Source of the DNA: Bacillus tuaregi
GTDB taxonomy: Bacteria > Bacillota > Bacilli > Bacillales > Cytobacillaceae
NCBI RefSeq assembly: GCF_900104575.1
Contig: NZ_LT629731.1
Location: 1,471,051-1,535,050 of the forward strand
Reading direction: 5' to 3'
Length of the DNA stretch: 64,000 bases
The notes under the pieces were generated by a model. It was not told the DNA's origin, made no database searches, and worked only from the letters and a program-made list of their open reading frames with translations. The stretch's first letter is position 1. Each line of letters starts with the position of its first letter. Positions 9,144 to 18,948 of this stretch are shown here, one piece after another. The position numbers and the translations under genes are program-made.

Positions 9144-9506
9144 ATGACTTGTGTATTCTGCAATATAAGTGAAGTGGTATTGGAAAATGATTTGGCACTA
9201 GCCTTTTTTGATAAATATCCAGTCAACAAAGGCCATCTTCTCATCATTCCTAAAAGGCATGTGGAACAATACTTTGACCTATCAGCTGAAGAGAGAAGTG
9301 CTATCGATCGATTGTTATTTGAGGGTAAAAGAATGCTGGATGAGCAATTTGCCCCTGATGGCTATAATATCGGCATGAACTGCGGGGAAGAGGCTGGGCA
9401 GACGATCTTTCATGTGCATGTTCATTTGATTCCAAGGTATAAAGGTGATATGGAGGAGCCGCGTGGGGGAGTGAGAGGGGTTATTCCAGACAAACAGAAA
9501 TACTAG
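9144..9506 (+). CDS. HIT family hydrolase
   Basis: The protein has 120 residues. The histidine triad HVHVHLIPR is at about residues 90-98, and the N-terminal CVFC pair and LIIPKRHV segment are typical of the family. HIT proteins hydrolyse or transfer nucleotides using the triad as nucleophile. I prefer the ATG at 9144 because homologous proteins begin with this M(T/S)CVFC motif. An upstream in-frame extension exists to 9003, overlapping the HNH gene, and it has no family-like content. A strong bidirectional terminator follows. Confidence 0.85.
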   Translation: MTCVFCNISEVVLENDLALAFFDKYPVNKGHLLIIPKRHVEQYFDLSAEERSAIDRLLFEGKRMLDEQFAPDGYNIGMNCGEEAGQTIFHVHVHLIPRYKGDMEEPRGGVRGVIPDKQKY

Positions 9507-9530
9507 AGTTAACCTTTCGATGAAAGAGTA

Positions 9531-9577
9531 AAAGGGAGAATTGGCCTGTGAAACTAGACCAGTTCTCCCTTTTTTTG
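9531..9577. terminator. Bidirectional terminator between convergent genes
   Basis: AAAGGGAGAATTGG and CCAGTTCTCCCTTTTTTT form a long stem. It serves both the HIT gene on the plus strand and the dpt operon on the minus strand. Confidence 0.8.
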
Positions 9578-9603
9578 AGCATTTAAAACGTTTGAAAATG
9601 CTT

Positions 9604-12246
9604 TTAGCGTCCTTCCAAGGCCATAATATCAACCAAATAAGGCTTAGACGAAAGAAGGTTACCATCTCTATCTAAAATAGGTGCATGAATCACACATTGT
9701 CCCTTCTTCAGATTCGATAACCGCATTTCCCATTCCTTTCGTTCTCCGGAATCCTGTGTAAGGTTTGCTGCAATAGAGGCCACTTCATTTTCCATTGGTG
9801 CAAAGATAACCTTCATTGCTGCGTTTTGTAGTCGGCTGACCTGATCGGTGGAGAAGCCGCCCTTTAGGAATTGGGTAGCAAACCAACCGGACCAACCAAA
9901 CTTCCTGCCTTCTACTAGAATTTTTGCACTTGGAGAGTCTCCGCTGAAATCCAAGCGTTGTGATTCATCCAATATGACTGGGAAGGGAAGATTCTTTTTC
10001 CCGTGCTGCAGTTTATAGTACCATAAATCCCATAGGATAAACTCTGTTATCATTTTCTGCACATCTGGAGAAAAGCCTGTCAATTGAACGACAAAGACCT
10101 TTCCTTTTTCTTTTTCAAGAAAGGACCAGTCAAAATCCTTTTCATAATCAAATGGATTCTTATCAATTAGTAAATTCATTTGTGATAAGGCTGTTTTGGC
10201 TGGAGTGGAACCATCCTCCTCTAGCAGCTCACGAAGAATTTGCAAATTCATTCGCTCATCGTGAATGGACATTCCCTTCATAACCGCTTGGTAAATGGCA
10301 TTTAATTGCTGTGGTCCTAGTGTTGTGTAGATAGAGCTGATGACATTCTTCATTCGTTCTGCTACGTCAGAGTCATCCTCAACAATCAAAATATCCTCAT
10401 CCAGCTCCTTTTGGTTCCTTTTAAAAGGATTCACTGGAAACTTCTTTGCTAAAACGATAAATTGCTCCAGGTTCTCTCCCATTTTCTCCTTGAAATCATC
10501 CTCAAGCTGAGATTTCTTGAACCCATCCGTATAATCGATAATCATGCTTGAAATCCCGTTCTTAGACAGCTCCCAAAGTAGACATTGAATGAAGTAGGTT
10601 TTACCCTGCCCAGAACGTCCCGTTATAAACAAGTGGCGGTTTGCAAGGCCTGGGTTGCCGAATTCCCAATGAACCATATGATTCGATCCTTGGATGGTAC
10701 CGATTGGAACTCTAATATCTGAAAGAGGTGTAACCGGGTAATTTGCATGAGTATCGTCCACTTCGTTATTATCCTTACCTAAATCCGAGGCATCAGCATT
10801 CGACGTTTGCTCGGATGAGTCAAGCTCCTCTTCCATAGGATTTTCCTTCATAGCATCCTCATCAGATTCTTGTTCTAATTCAGGGGAAGTTTCGTTTTCA
10901 CCAAAATTATCAACTAAAACTGTTTGGTCTGATTCTGGATGAGTAGGTTCAGAAGGCTCTCCATAATGAGCGGCTTCTTCCGCAATTTTCATGTGGTCAG
11001 GTTCCATCAAATATTTTCCTTCAGTCTCAGCTTTAACAGGTTTCCATACAACATTCAAATCTGATTTCTTCGGTTTATATAAGGAAAATAACATCTTCTC
11101 AGGAACAAAATCCATATAGCCCTTTTGCATTTTCTCTAATATTTGGTCCATATTCATGACCAATCCAGCAAAAGCATCCTCTTCAATGAAGGTAAGCTTC
11201 AAGCTGTTGTTTTCCAGCTGGGCTGAGCGAAATCCATAATCCTTTCGGAAGGTAAGAACCGCGCTTTGACCGATATAATTTTCAAGATGCAGGCCAATTC
11301 GGAAAGCATCATTCATTAATCTTGGCTTTAATTGATGAATCTTTTGATATTTTTCATCCGACCACAGGCCGTTTGCATAGAGCTTCTTTGCGTTAGCTAG
11401 AAGAATTTGTGCAAAGAAATTTCGGAAGAATTTCTTTTTGAAGCTATCTTCTCCAGGCTCTTCGATTAAAAAGGTCTTAAACAGATTGGTTGTTTTTTCG
11501 ATTTGTATTTTAGCCTTCGTCGTTTGTAGCCGTCCAATTTTCACCTCTACCGGATAAAAATAAAGTACGAGCTCATCCTCAATTTCCTCTACACCCATCA
11601 TTAATATATCATCACTATGCTTTCCGCTTGAGTTTAGATTCTTTGCCGAGAAAATTCCTTCGCTTTTCGTCAGCTTGATAGCCGATGCGACACGGAGAAT
11701 TTCCTCTAAGGATACAGGTATCCATGTGATATTCGGGTGATAGAAATATCCTTCAACAAATTTCATTGCTGCGACAAGACTAATTTTTTCTCGGGCGAGA
11801 TGTCCTTTGCTGCCAATAATGTTTAATAGCCATTCTCCGTTGATGGAGTTAAATGACTTTATGGCTAAATCAATATTTCCCTGTGTGAATTTCACCTTGC
11901 TGCCTATGTAATCGGAAATGACCTTTTTATATTGATCAGATTTATCGGTGACTGTAATGGCATCATAGCGATCAGACGATGTGTGCTGATCATTGTAATG
12001 GATGACTAAAAGATTCTGACTTGATTTTTGGAAGAAATCAAGATCCACACCCGGATCGATAAAGGTAACCCATGCAGATGATTGATAAAGCTTATCTAGC
12101 AAGCTTTTCCCTTCTGTTGATGTACTCATGACAATCGATTTGTTTTTACTATAGGAGTTCTTTCCTTCATTTTGCATATTAAAGGAAAGCTCATTATAGC
12201 GGGCAGCTAGGGTAATTAAGACATTCAAATTCTTCGGTGCATTCAA
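9604..12246 (-). CDS. dptH: DptH, C-terminal part with HerA/FtsK-type ATPase (split gene)
   Basis: The piece has 880 residues from a TTG. A HerA-like ATPase domain holds Walker A GRSGQGKT (about 543-550) and Walker B ILDESQR (about 757-763). A very acidic linker lies before it (about 420-495). DptH is the ATPase component of DptFGH, which restricts DNA lacking phosphorothioate marks. In related clusters DptH is, to my knowledge, one long protein. Here the N-terminal part ends in a TGA that overlaps this TTG (TTGA). Reading one base back near 12252 would join them as ...SDY-QIGFGLLNAP, which gives a natural sequence. So this is either a frameshifted gene or a coupled split gene. Confidence 0.8.
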   Translation of the reverse strand: MNAPKNLNVLITLAARYNELSFNMQNEGKNSYSKNKSIVMSTSTEGKSLLDKLYQSSAWVTFIDPGVDLDFFQKSSQNLLVIHYNDQHTSSDRYDAITVTDKSDQYKKVISDYIGSKVKFTQGNIDLAIKSFNSINGEWLLNIIGSKGHLAREKISLVAAMKFVEGYFYHPNITWIPVSLEEILRVASAIKLTKSEGIFSAKNLNSSGKHSDDILMMGVEEIEDELVLYFYPVEVKIGRLQTTKAKIQIEKTTNLFKTFLIEEPGEDSFKKKFFRNFFAQILLANAKKLYANGLWSDEKYQKIHQLKPRLMNDAFRIGLHLENYIGQSAVLTFRKDYGFRSAQLENNSLKLTFIEEDAFAGLVMNMDQILEKMQKGYMDFVPEKMLFSLYKPKKSDLNVVWKPVKAETEGKYLMEPDHMKIAEEAAHYGEPSEPTHPESDQTVLVDNFGENETSPELEQESDEDAMKENPMEEELDSSEQTSNADASDLGKDNNEVDDTHANYPVTPLSDIRVPIGTIQGSNHMVHWEFGNPGLANRHLFITGRSGQGKTYFIQCLLWELSKNGISSMIIDYTDGFKKSQLEDDFKEKMGENLEQFIVLAKKFPVNPFKRNQKELDEDILIVEDDSDVAERMKNVISSIYTTLGPQQLNAIYQAVMKGMSIHDERMNLQILRELLEEDGSTPAKTALSQMNLLIDKNPFDYEKDFDWSFLEKEKGKVFVVQLTGFSPDVQKMITEFILWDLWYYKLQHGKKNLPFPVILDESQRLDFSGDSPSAKILVEGRKFGWSGWFATQFLKGGFSTDQVSRLQNAAMKVIFAPMENEVASIAANLTQDSGERKEWEMRLSNLKKGQCVIHAPILDRDGNLLSSKPYLVDIMALEGR

Positions 12247-14918
12247 TAAGCCAAAGCCGATCTGTAATCTGATTCACTGGCAATTGCCACAACTGATGAG
12301 AGTAATCCGTCTAATGCAATTCCTGTTTCCATACTATCTACCTGATGCGATGCATCGATGTCTTGGGTAGGCAGCTTGAAAAAGGATATATGTGCATATT
12401 GGAATTCCGTTGATGGTGTTAAATCAATTTTAAAATAATGAATTCGTTCTCTAATTAGACGTAACACATCAACTGCGTCAAATTCTCTGGAACTTAAGCT
12501 TATGTTGAACTCAGCTTCAATTTCAGATGGGGTCTTCAGTGTCGAGAATATTTCAAAGGCACTTGGATTTTGCACATGATCCCGATAAAGAGCAACCTCT
12601 ATTGGAATCATTCCATCCTGCCCATTTGTTTCAAGCTGTTGCTTTAAAAAGTTAAATAGCCCGCGCACGACTTCCTTATCATTATGAATCTCAATTACAT
12701 TCAACAGAAGGGGAGAATGTGCGCTTTCGAGAAATAAATAGTCAAAATGACGAATGAACTGCTTGATTTTATCCTCGACAACGGTTGCAAGGAACTCATT
12801 TGCTGTTCCGACTGTTATCAGCTTCTCTGGCTCATAGCTGTACCACTCCGCAAAAGGGGAATCCATGGAAGGCCGATACAAATCATCCTCACGTGAATAA
12901 AGGAATGGAAGAAGATTTTGTGGATGAAGCCGGTCTAAGATTGGATAATCAAGCTCCTCATCCTTAATTTCCTCCTCCAGCCTTAATTGATAAGCTACAT
13001 TTAACGGATGAAGGGAGGACAGCCAAATTTTTCCGTTCGTAACAGACATACCTAGCGTAAAGAGATTTTTTTGCTCCTGCGTTAGGAGGGTGTGCTCCTC
13101 AATTGCATGAATTTCCTCCATTACGGCTTGTACATATTGTTGGGCAAGTGGAATTAATTCTTCATCCATATAGCTTAGGCTTGGAAGCCGGTTATAGGTA
13201 GTAAAGTAGTCCAAATAAGCTGTAAATGAAGCTCGAACTTTCTCAGGGAGTGAATAAGGTTCTACCTGTTTTCCGTCTATGAGAAAAGTATACTTATTTT
13301 CCAACCATTTTTTTTCTAATAGGAGAATCTCCTTGAAGTTTTCGTATGGATAGAAGGTATTCGTTCCATATTTCAAACGATCATGGTCTAAATAAAAATG
13401 CTCACGTTTTTCCCTTTTAAGCTTCCAGACTCGTCTTGCCGGAATGGGATAGGATTTCGTATCGGTATCCTTTAATTCAATCGGAAGATAGTAGCCGTCA
13501 ATTTGCACCGTGAAATTAAGGGAATCATCATCCCATGCACCAGCATCAACATCTAAAATGAGCTTTTCATTTTCTGTTTTAATGATGGTTTCAAAGGGTT
13601 CCTTAATGGTGTGCTCCCTTGCAGCTTCACCGGTACCAATCGTGGTTTGGTCGCCTTGATACTTTAGGAAGATTCCTTTTTCAGATGGCTTGATTTTAAT
13701 TTCAAATAAGGACTCGATACCCTCGAGTTCGGATACCGCAAAAGGAACAATACAAAAATTAAATTCGTAGCTGGACTGGTTTTCCTTATTATGCTTGTAT
13801 TTTATCTGCTGAAATTGAATCCCTTCAGGAGAGGGGAGAGTTACTTTTAATTTCCTTCCACTCGTGACGGCAAAGGGTTCACTCCGTTTATCGATAAATT
13901 GCTTTTTTAAGTAGTCATCGAATTCAAAGTGCATTTCTACCGATGGTTTCTTTTCTTCGTTAAAAATAATGATATGGCGCTTTCTCTGACCGACCTTTGT
14001 TTCTAGAAGAGGACGCTCCCAAAAGCTGATATGTTTATTTAGCTTTTTTGTTTCACTGCTCAAATAATCTAATGAACGCTTCACATTATTGTGGGCATCC
14101 TTAACTGGGGCAAATTCATTTTCAAACCAATTTTCCCTCTTCAGCTTAGGAATCATTTTTTCATCAAAGGATTTTTCCAGCTCTGTGTCTAGGGTTTCAT
14201 AGTCATGGATTCGCTGGACCAGCTCAAATAGGCGATTGTTCTCATCCAAACGCTTTCGGATATCAGAGGGCTTGATATAGGAGCCTTTTCCAAGTTCCTT
14301 ATCTGGAAAGAGATATAAAGCCTTATAATCTTGTTCGTCAATATTGCCTTTGTTGATTAAAGCAATCACATCGGCGTAATCCCAAAGGGAAGTTTGGATG
14401 ACGATATCCTCCAGCTTTTTATCCAAATGAAAATGGATGATTTCCTTTTCAGCAGTAGACAGGTTGTCGTTATAATCCAGCTCATTCTTAATATAATCGG
14501 TAATGCTTTGAATATTAAAGGGCATGCCCTTTTGCTGCAAGTTCTTGCTTCCGCCCTGTATACTATCAAGGGATAGATGGGAAATAAAGATAATGGATGT
14601 ATGCTCCCACTGGTCCTCCTGTTCACTAACCAGATTTCGAATAGTCACTAAAAAGTCAGGAGTGATTTCATTAATGGTAGCAGCAACAATAACCTTTACG
14701 TCACCAACCTGTAAATAAAAGGTGTTATACGGTGAGCCAAGTTGGTGCTGATATTGAAATGCGTTAGATTCTGGGAGGTTTTTTAACGTACTGTAGAAGT
14801 CCCTTACATTCTTTTCATCATCAAACTGAAGATAGAAGCGTTCGCCTCCCTCTAGGTGCTGACCTTCCAAAAATGTAAACAGCTTTTTAGCCATATAGTT
14901 ATAAAATTGGTTTAACAT
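12243..14918 (-). CDS. dptH: DptH, N-terminal part (split gene)
   Basis: The piece has about 891 residues and ends in ...SDYRSALAY, an unexpected ending that changes frame just before the IGFGLL segment read in the other frame. No ATPase motif occurs in this part. It fits the N-terminal half of a DptH-type protein by position between dptG and the HerA ATPase, and by size: the two parts add up to about 1,770 residues. The ATG at 14918 was chosen; it lies inside the dptG 3' end with GGTGATG about eight bases upstream, giving a 20-base overlap and translational coupling. Confidence 0.75.
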   Translation of the reverse strand: MLNQFYNYMAKKLFTFLEGQHLEGGERFYLQFDDEKNVRDFYSTLKNLPESNAFQYQHQLGSPYNTFYLQVGDVKVIVAATINEITPDFLVTIRNLVSEQEDQWEHTSIIFISHLSLDSIQGGSKNLQQKGMPFNIQSITDYIKNELDYNDNLSTAEKEIIHFHLDKKLEDIVIQTSLWDYADVIALINKGNIDEQDYKALYLFPDKELGKGSYIKPSDIRKRLDENNRLFELVQRIHDYETLDTELEKSFDEKMIPKLKRENWFENEFAPVKDAHNNVKRSLDYLSSETKKLNKHISFWERPLLETKVGQRKRHIIIFNEEKKPSVEMHFEFDDYLKKQFIDKRSEPFAVTSGRKLKVTLPSPEGIQFQQIKYKHNKENQSSYEFNFCIVPFAVSELEGIESLFEIKIKPSEKGIFLKYQGDQTTIGTGEAAREHTIKEPFETIIKTENEKLILDVDAGAWDDDSLNFTVQIDGYYLPIELKDTDTKSYPIPARRVWKLKREKREHFYLDHDRLKYGTNTFYPYENFKEILLLEKKWLENKYTFLIDGKQVEPYSLPEKVRASFTAYLDYFTTYNRLPSLSYMDEELIPLAQQYVQAVMEEIHAIEEHTLLTQEQKNLFTLGMSVTNGKIWLSSLHPLNVAYQLRLEEEIKDEELDYPILDRLHPQNLLPFLYSREDDLYRPSMDSPFAEWYSYEPEKLITVGTANEFLATVVEDKIKQFIRHFDYLFLESAHSPLLLNVIEIHNDKEVVRGLFNFLKQQLETNGQDGMIPIEVALYRDHVQNPSAFEIFSTLKTPSEIEAEFNISLSSREFDAVDVLRLIRERIHYFKIDLTPSTEFQYAHISFFKLPTQDIDASHQVDSMETGIALDGLLSSVVAIASESDYRSALAY

Positions 14919-16269
14919 ATTGCGCATCACCACTATCACTTTTTTTCTCAATTAAATTGAGCTTGTTAAATAATTCTACGATGGCTTCCTTTGAATATCG
15001 GTCAAAGTAAACCCCTCGTTTTTCGAATTCGATAAATAATTGCTTTAATGATATTTTCTCATGCTTTACGGAAACCGCGGTCAAAAGAATGAGAAAGTCC
15101 TGTGTGACATTCAGGATATTGCCAAGAGATCCACGTGTTTTTAAGAAATAAGTTTTTCCAATTTCATTTATTGCTAATGCATAACGATACTTTGTTTCTA
15201 ATGACAACCCTTTTGAGAGTTGATTATGTAGCTGTCTACAGCTTTCCATGAAGTCCTGTTTCCTATTTACCTCATGTTGGTTTCCTAGAACAATCTCCGA
15301 ATATTCACAGGTCCAGGCATACATATCGTTCAATCGATCTGCTCGCTCCGCCTCTGTCAATGCCTCGAACTGTTCCTGTAGCTCCATATAATTCAGGTTT
15401 TCCGTTTTCAATAAATAATTTAAATGCTCAAGTGTATTGACGTGGCTTAATAGTCTACGAGCGTTATCCATGATGACTTTAAAGCCTGTCTTGACAGCCA
15501 TCCGGCTTCGGTTTGATGCCTCCCAATCTAAGTTGTAATAGATTGGAGTTGGAGAGGCTGGATCCATTTTCTCAAATTGATTGATTTTCAACGTAAATTG
15601 TGACGATGAATAAAAATAATAATAGGCGAGAAAAAGGTTAATATGATTCATGAAAAAATCCTTGTTTGATAAAAGCGTATGGATATCTTCTAAGAATATT
15701 TCTCTTATAAACGGAAGGGTAGGGATATATTTTCTCTTTTTTTCCGTTTGATCAAGCTGAGGCATATGTTGCTGGATGAGACGGGACAGCACATGCTCTT
15801 TTTCCTTCAGCTTTACGATATCCTCTAATTCTTGTGACTCTCTTTCTAATAGCGCATCATAAAGATAGTGAGCGATTTCTTCCTCGCCGTGAGATTCCTT
15901 TGATTCCGACAAAGGAATGTATTTATACATACTTGGATGAAAGATTCGTATAGAGTTCGCCTCAAAGAGATAGGATTCAAGAATCCGTTCGAAATAAGGT
16001 CGGTCTTCCTCGTCCATCCCAACCGTATTTGAAATTTCTTGGATAATGCTTTTCTCATTTAATTCAAAATCGGAGCCTGCATTTTCTACATTTCGGAAAA
16101 ACTGCCCCAATACCGGGGTGAAACCATTTTTAAATTTGGCTCTTTCTGGATTTCTTGTTTGGAAAGGGAGAAAGCAGGTCTTTTTATTAATGGTATGCTT
16201 TAAGGTCCGCTTTCCATTTTTTGTACTAACTAATGTTTTTCTAATATCCTCTAAAGCACTCAAAATCAT
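14899..16269 (-). CDS. dptG: DptG, phosphorothioation-dependent restriction protein
   Basis: The protein has 456 residues. It is mostly helical by composition, with no enzyme motif that I recognise. The call rests on position and size: DptG is a roughly 450-residue protein encoded between DptF and DptH, and this is exactly that arrangement. Its ATG overlaps the dptF stop (TGATG), and its own 3' end overlaps the start of dptH, so the three genes form one translationally coupled operon. DptG is needed together with DptF and DptH for restriction, but its biochemical role is not settled. Confidence 0.75.
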   Translation of the reverse strand: MILSALEDIRKTLVSTKNGKRTLKHTINKKTCFLPFQTRNPERAKFKNGFTPVLGQFFRNVENAGSDFELNEKSIIQEISNTVGMDEEDRPYFERILESYLFEANSIRIFHPSMYKYIPLSESKESHGEEEIAHYLYDALLERESQELEDIVKLKEKEHVLSRLIQQHMPQLDQTEKKRKYIPTLPFIREIFLEDIHTLLSNKDFFMNHINLFLAYYYFYSSSQFTLKINQFEKMDPASPTPIYYNLDWEASNRSRMAVKTGFKVIMDNARRLLSHVNTLEHLNYLLKTENLNYMELQEQFEALTEAERADRLNDMYAWTCEYSEIVLGNQHEVNRKQDFMESCRQLHNQLSKGLSLETKYRYALAINEIGKTYFLKTRGSLGNILNVTQDFLILLTAVSVKHEKISLKQLFIEFEKRGVYFDRYSKEAIVELFNKLNLIEKKSDSGDAQYVKPIL

Positions 16270-18554
16270 CACTGCTCCCTGTAAAATGAATAGGATTCAA
16301 ATTCTGAATCGTAAAGTAAACGGAAAGACAGGCGATGCTCAATATCCTTAATGAGAATTTCCTCCTGCTGCTTTCCGAATGGTAATAGCTTCTCGATATA
16401 ATCGATGAATTGAATCGAATCCTCGCGATCCTTTTTATTTAAACGATAACCATTTTTTACCCTAATAACCATTTCGTACAGCTGTAAATCAATTTCAACC
16501 TTATGAACCTCTGGATAAGGGTCACATCTAAAGCCAAGAAAGATAGTAGGAGTAAATCGTTCGACCACATCAATTTTTTCATTTTTTATTGTAATCGGTG
16601 CCTTTTTTATTTCTAGTGGTTCCGCAATTCGAATGGTGCTGCCTTCTGGGTCAATATATAAGTAGTTATTCTTTGGACTGCCCCTCCAAAGGTAGATGGC
16701 TTTTTCAATATCAAAATACAAGTTTTGTAGCATTGGCTTTCTATCTGTATTATAGGCATACAAAAACTTCATATAATTCGCATAGACAAGATCCTTAAAT
16801 GCAAGCTGTAGATGGGATTCGTATAAATAGGTTGATCGAATAAATAATTCGCTTAGCTCCCTTTTTGTATCCTTATCTAGCAGTGCTACTTCCTCAATAG
16901 GCTCTAATAGGTTCATCCATCCCTGGGCATCCGGATCGTATATCACATCTCTGAAAAAGGTGTAATAGCTTCCTGAATTATTCAGGCTGATTAACTTTTC
17001 ATCTAACTCCTTTATTCGACGATGAATGGGATCATGGTTGGCAATCATTCTTAAAAGATGAGATTTTTCAACGCCCTCGAACAATAGGTTAGGCAATAGG
17101 CTTGGCAACATATCAATAAAGTCGGATGTTCGAATTTCCTCTACGGAGGTTGGGACAAGGATGTCATAGATAAAATTCAATAATGCACGTGAAGAAACAA
17201 TGACCTTGTCTTTCATAATGGTTTTAATAATAAGCTGAATGATTTGCTTTTGAACAGATTCTGACGTGAACATTTCGAAATTCACCAAAAGTGGATTAGT
17301 GGCTAATTCCTTTTTATCCATCAAATATGCCTGATAAAAAGGATTCTCATCTATTGGAATCGTGATTCGCTGAAATAATTCAGATAGATACGAAGAAATG
17401 GGTCCTTCTGCACTCAGCTCGAAGGTTCGATAATCACCAAAGTTAAGGAGAATAAAATGATTATCCTCTGGTGGATTCGTTATGGCATTTGAATCAAATA
17501 CATTTGCCTCTAATATATAGTCCTTCAGCCTTTGATATTTTTCCTCTGCATACGGGGACTCAATAAAGTTATTTAGCACACCAAGGTTAATCGCCAGTAT
17601 GAGCTTTTCGTTGCTTGTATCAATCTTGTCGTCTGAAAAGCTATCTAAAACCAATGCCAGAGTATCTAAGGAATTTTTTCTTGGGTCAAAGCTTTCTGTT
17701 GCATCATTATGTATAGTGAATGTATCCATTATCTCAGGCATTGTTGTGGACAGACGGGCTAGAAGATGAGATTTCCCATCTCCGACACTTCCGCAAAGAA
17801 AAATTAGTCGACTAGTAGAGGCTTTCGCACATTCGCGTACATATGCTTCTAATTTCTCTTCAATTGGTCGCTTCACATGTAAATATTGTTTAAAATCACT
17901 TAATCCGTTAGGACCTTCAACTGCACCCTTTGCAGATTCTCTCAACTGATTAAGCTGATAGAGAAGTCTTGAGTCATGCAGAACTGGAAGCTCATTTTCA
18001 GCTGGTGTTTCGTTTTTTTCGACTTCTAGTGAATTTCCATCCTGTACTTGACCGATTTCCTTTAAGTAATTTGGCAAGTAGTCATGCAGCAGCTTCTTCA
18101 TTTTATCGTCCATCATTTCTTCCAAGTCCACCGGCTTTGGATCTTGGTATTCAGGTACCTTAATATCAAAGCTTAAATAGGACTCTGTATACCATTTTAG
18201 GATGGTATATAAATTAAAATGTACCTTTAACCCATCAGAGAAGGGAATCTTTTGTTTATCGTGGACAGCAGTGTTTCCTAATCTCCGAATTCTGTCAAAT
18301 GCTTTAAACAAGTCCTCTTCAAAGACTCCGGCATTCTTTACTATCATTAATCTTTCCGCATGCTTGGCAAAAGTCGGGTAATCTATTTCTTCTTTTTGAT
18401 AGACATCTTCAATTATATGCTCAGTTAATTTTCTTGCCTTCATTAAAGCAGCTTCCATATCCGTGAACAAAAGTTTTTCAAAATCCTTTGCAAGCTGTGC
18501 CCACTCTTGATTTTGTTCGCGAATAAAGGCAAAAGCATATTCCTGCTTTCCCAT
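16269..18554 (-). CDS. dptF: DptF, phosphorothioation-dependent restriction ATPase with DUF4145-like N-terminus
   Basis: The protein has 761 residues. Walker A CGSVGDGKSH (about 253-262) with flanking FLCGSVGDGKSHLLARL is characteristic of DptF, and downstream NFGDYR and AINLGVLNNF segments support an AAA-type ATPase. The N-terminal 120 residues, with an RRLGNTAVH motif, look like the DUF4145 domain also found at the N-terminus of type I restriction HsdR proteins. The ATG at 18554 follows GGAGGT; an upstream open extension lacks support. It heads the minus-strand operon dptF-dptG-dptH. The partner dnd modification genes are not in the window. Confidence 0.85.
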   Translation of the reverse strand: MGKQEYAFAFIREQNQEWAQLAKDFEKLLFTDMEAALMKARKLTEHIIEDVYQKEEIDYPTFAKHAERLMIVKNAGVFEEDLFKAFDRIRRLGNTAVHDKQKIPFSDGLKVHFNLYTILKWYTESYLSFDIKVPEYQDPKPVDLEEMMDDKMKKLLHDYLPNYLKEIGQVQDGNSLEVEKNETPAENELPVLHDSRLLYQLNQLRESAKGAVEGPNGLSDFKQYLHVKRPIEEKLEAYVRECAKASTSRLIFLCGSVGDGKSHLLARLSTTMPEIMDTFTIHNDATESFDPRKNSLDTLALVLDSFSDDKIDTSNEKLILAINLGVLNNFIESPYAEEKYQRLKDYILEANVFDSNAITNPPEDNHFILLNFGDYRTFELSAEGPISSYLSELFQRITIPIDENPFYQAYLMDKKELATNPLLVNFEMFTSESVQKQIIQLIIKTIMKDKVIVSSRALLNFIYDILVPTSVEEIRTSDFIDMLPSLLPNLLFEGVEKSHLLRMIANHDPIHRRIKELDEKLISLNNSGSYYTFFRDVIYDPDAQGWMNLLEPIEEVALLDKDTKRELSELFIRSTYLYESHLQLAFKDLVYANYMKFLYAYNTDRKPMLQNLYFDIEKAIYLWRGSPKNNYLYIDPEGSTIRIAEPLEIKKAPITIKNEKIDVVERFTPTIFLGFRCDPYPEVHKVEIDLQLYEMVIRVKNGYRLNKKDREDSIQFIDYIEKLLPFGKQQEEILIKDIEHRLSFRLLYDSEFESYSFYREQ

Positions 18555-18948
18555 CGTATTACCTCCGAAATATGTTAGTGGAAAAATTCCAATAAATATA
18601 CTATAGCATGTTAAAAACATCGGTTCCAGGCGTTATCCAAATGATGGGTTTTATATAAAACCAACAAAATGAGGAGTGTTCGATTCTATGAATTATTAAT
18701 AATTTAATGATGATAATGATTCTTTAATATTTTTAATTCTCAGTATTACAGCCTTATTCCATATAAATGAATCAATGAATCCTTTATCATCTCCTTCTGG
18801 AGAATGAAAAAGTTATAGTATAATAGTGTTATAGATAATCACAAAGAACGTATATTTTCTTATATATACATATATAAATGGGTGGCTGCAAATTGAGTAG
18901 GTATTCTATGAAGTAGAAATATCTTTATTATTAAAGGGGGAATAATAA

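Noticed and set aside
18555..18620. Longer N-terminus of DptF
   Set aside because: The additional 22 residues cover the promoter and the GGAGGT site used by the ATG at 18554.
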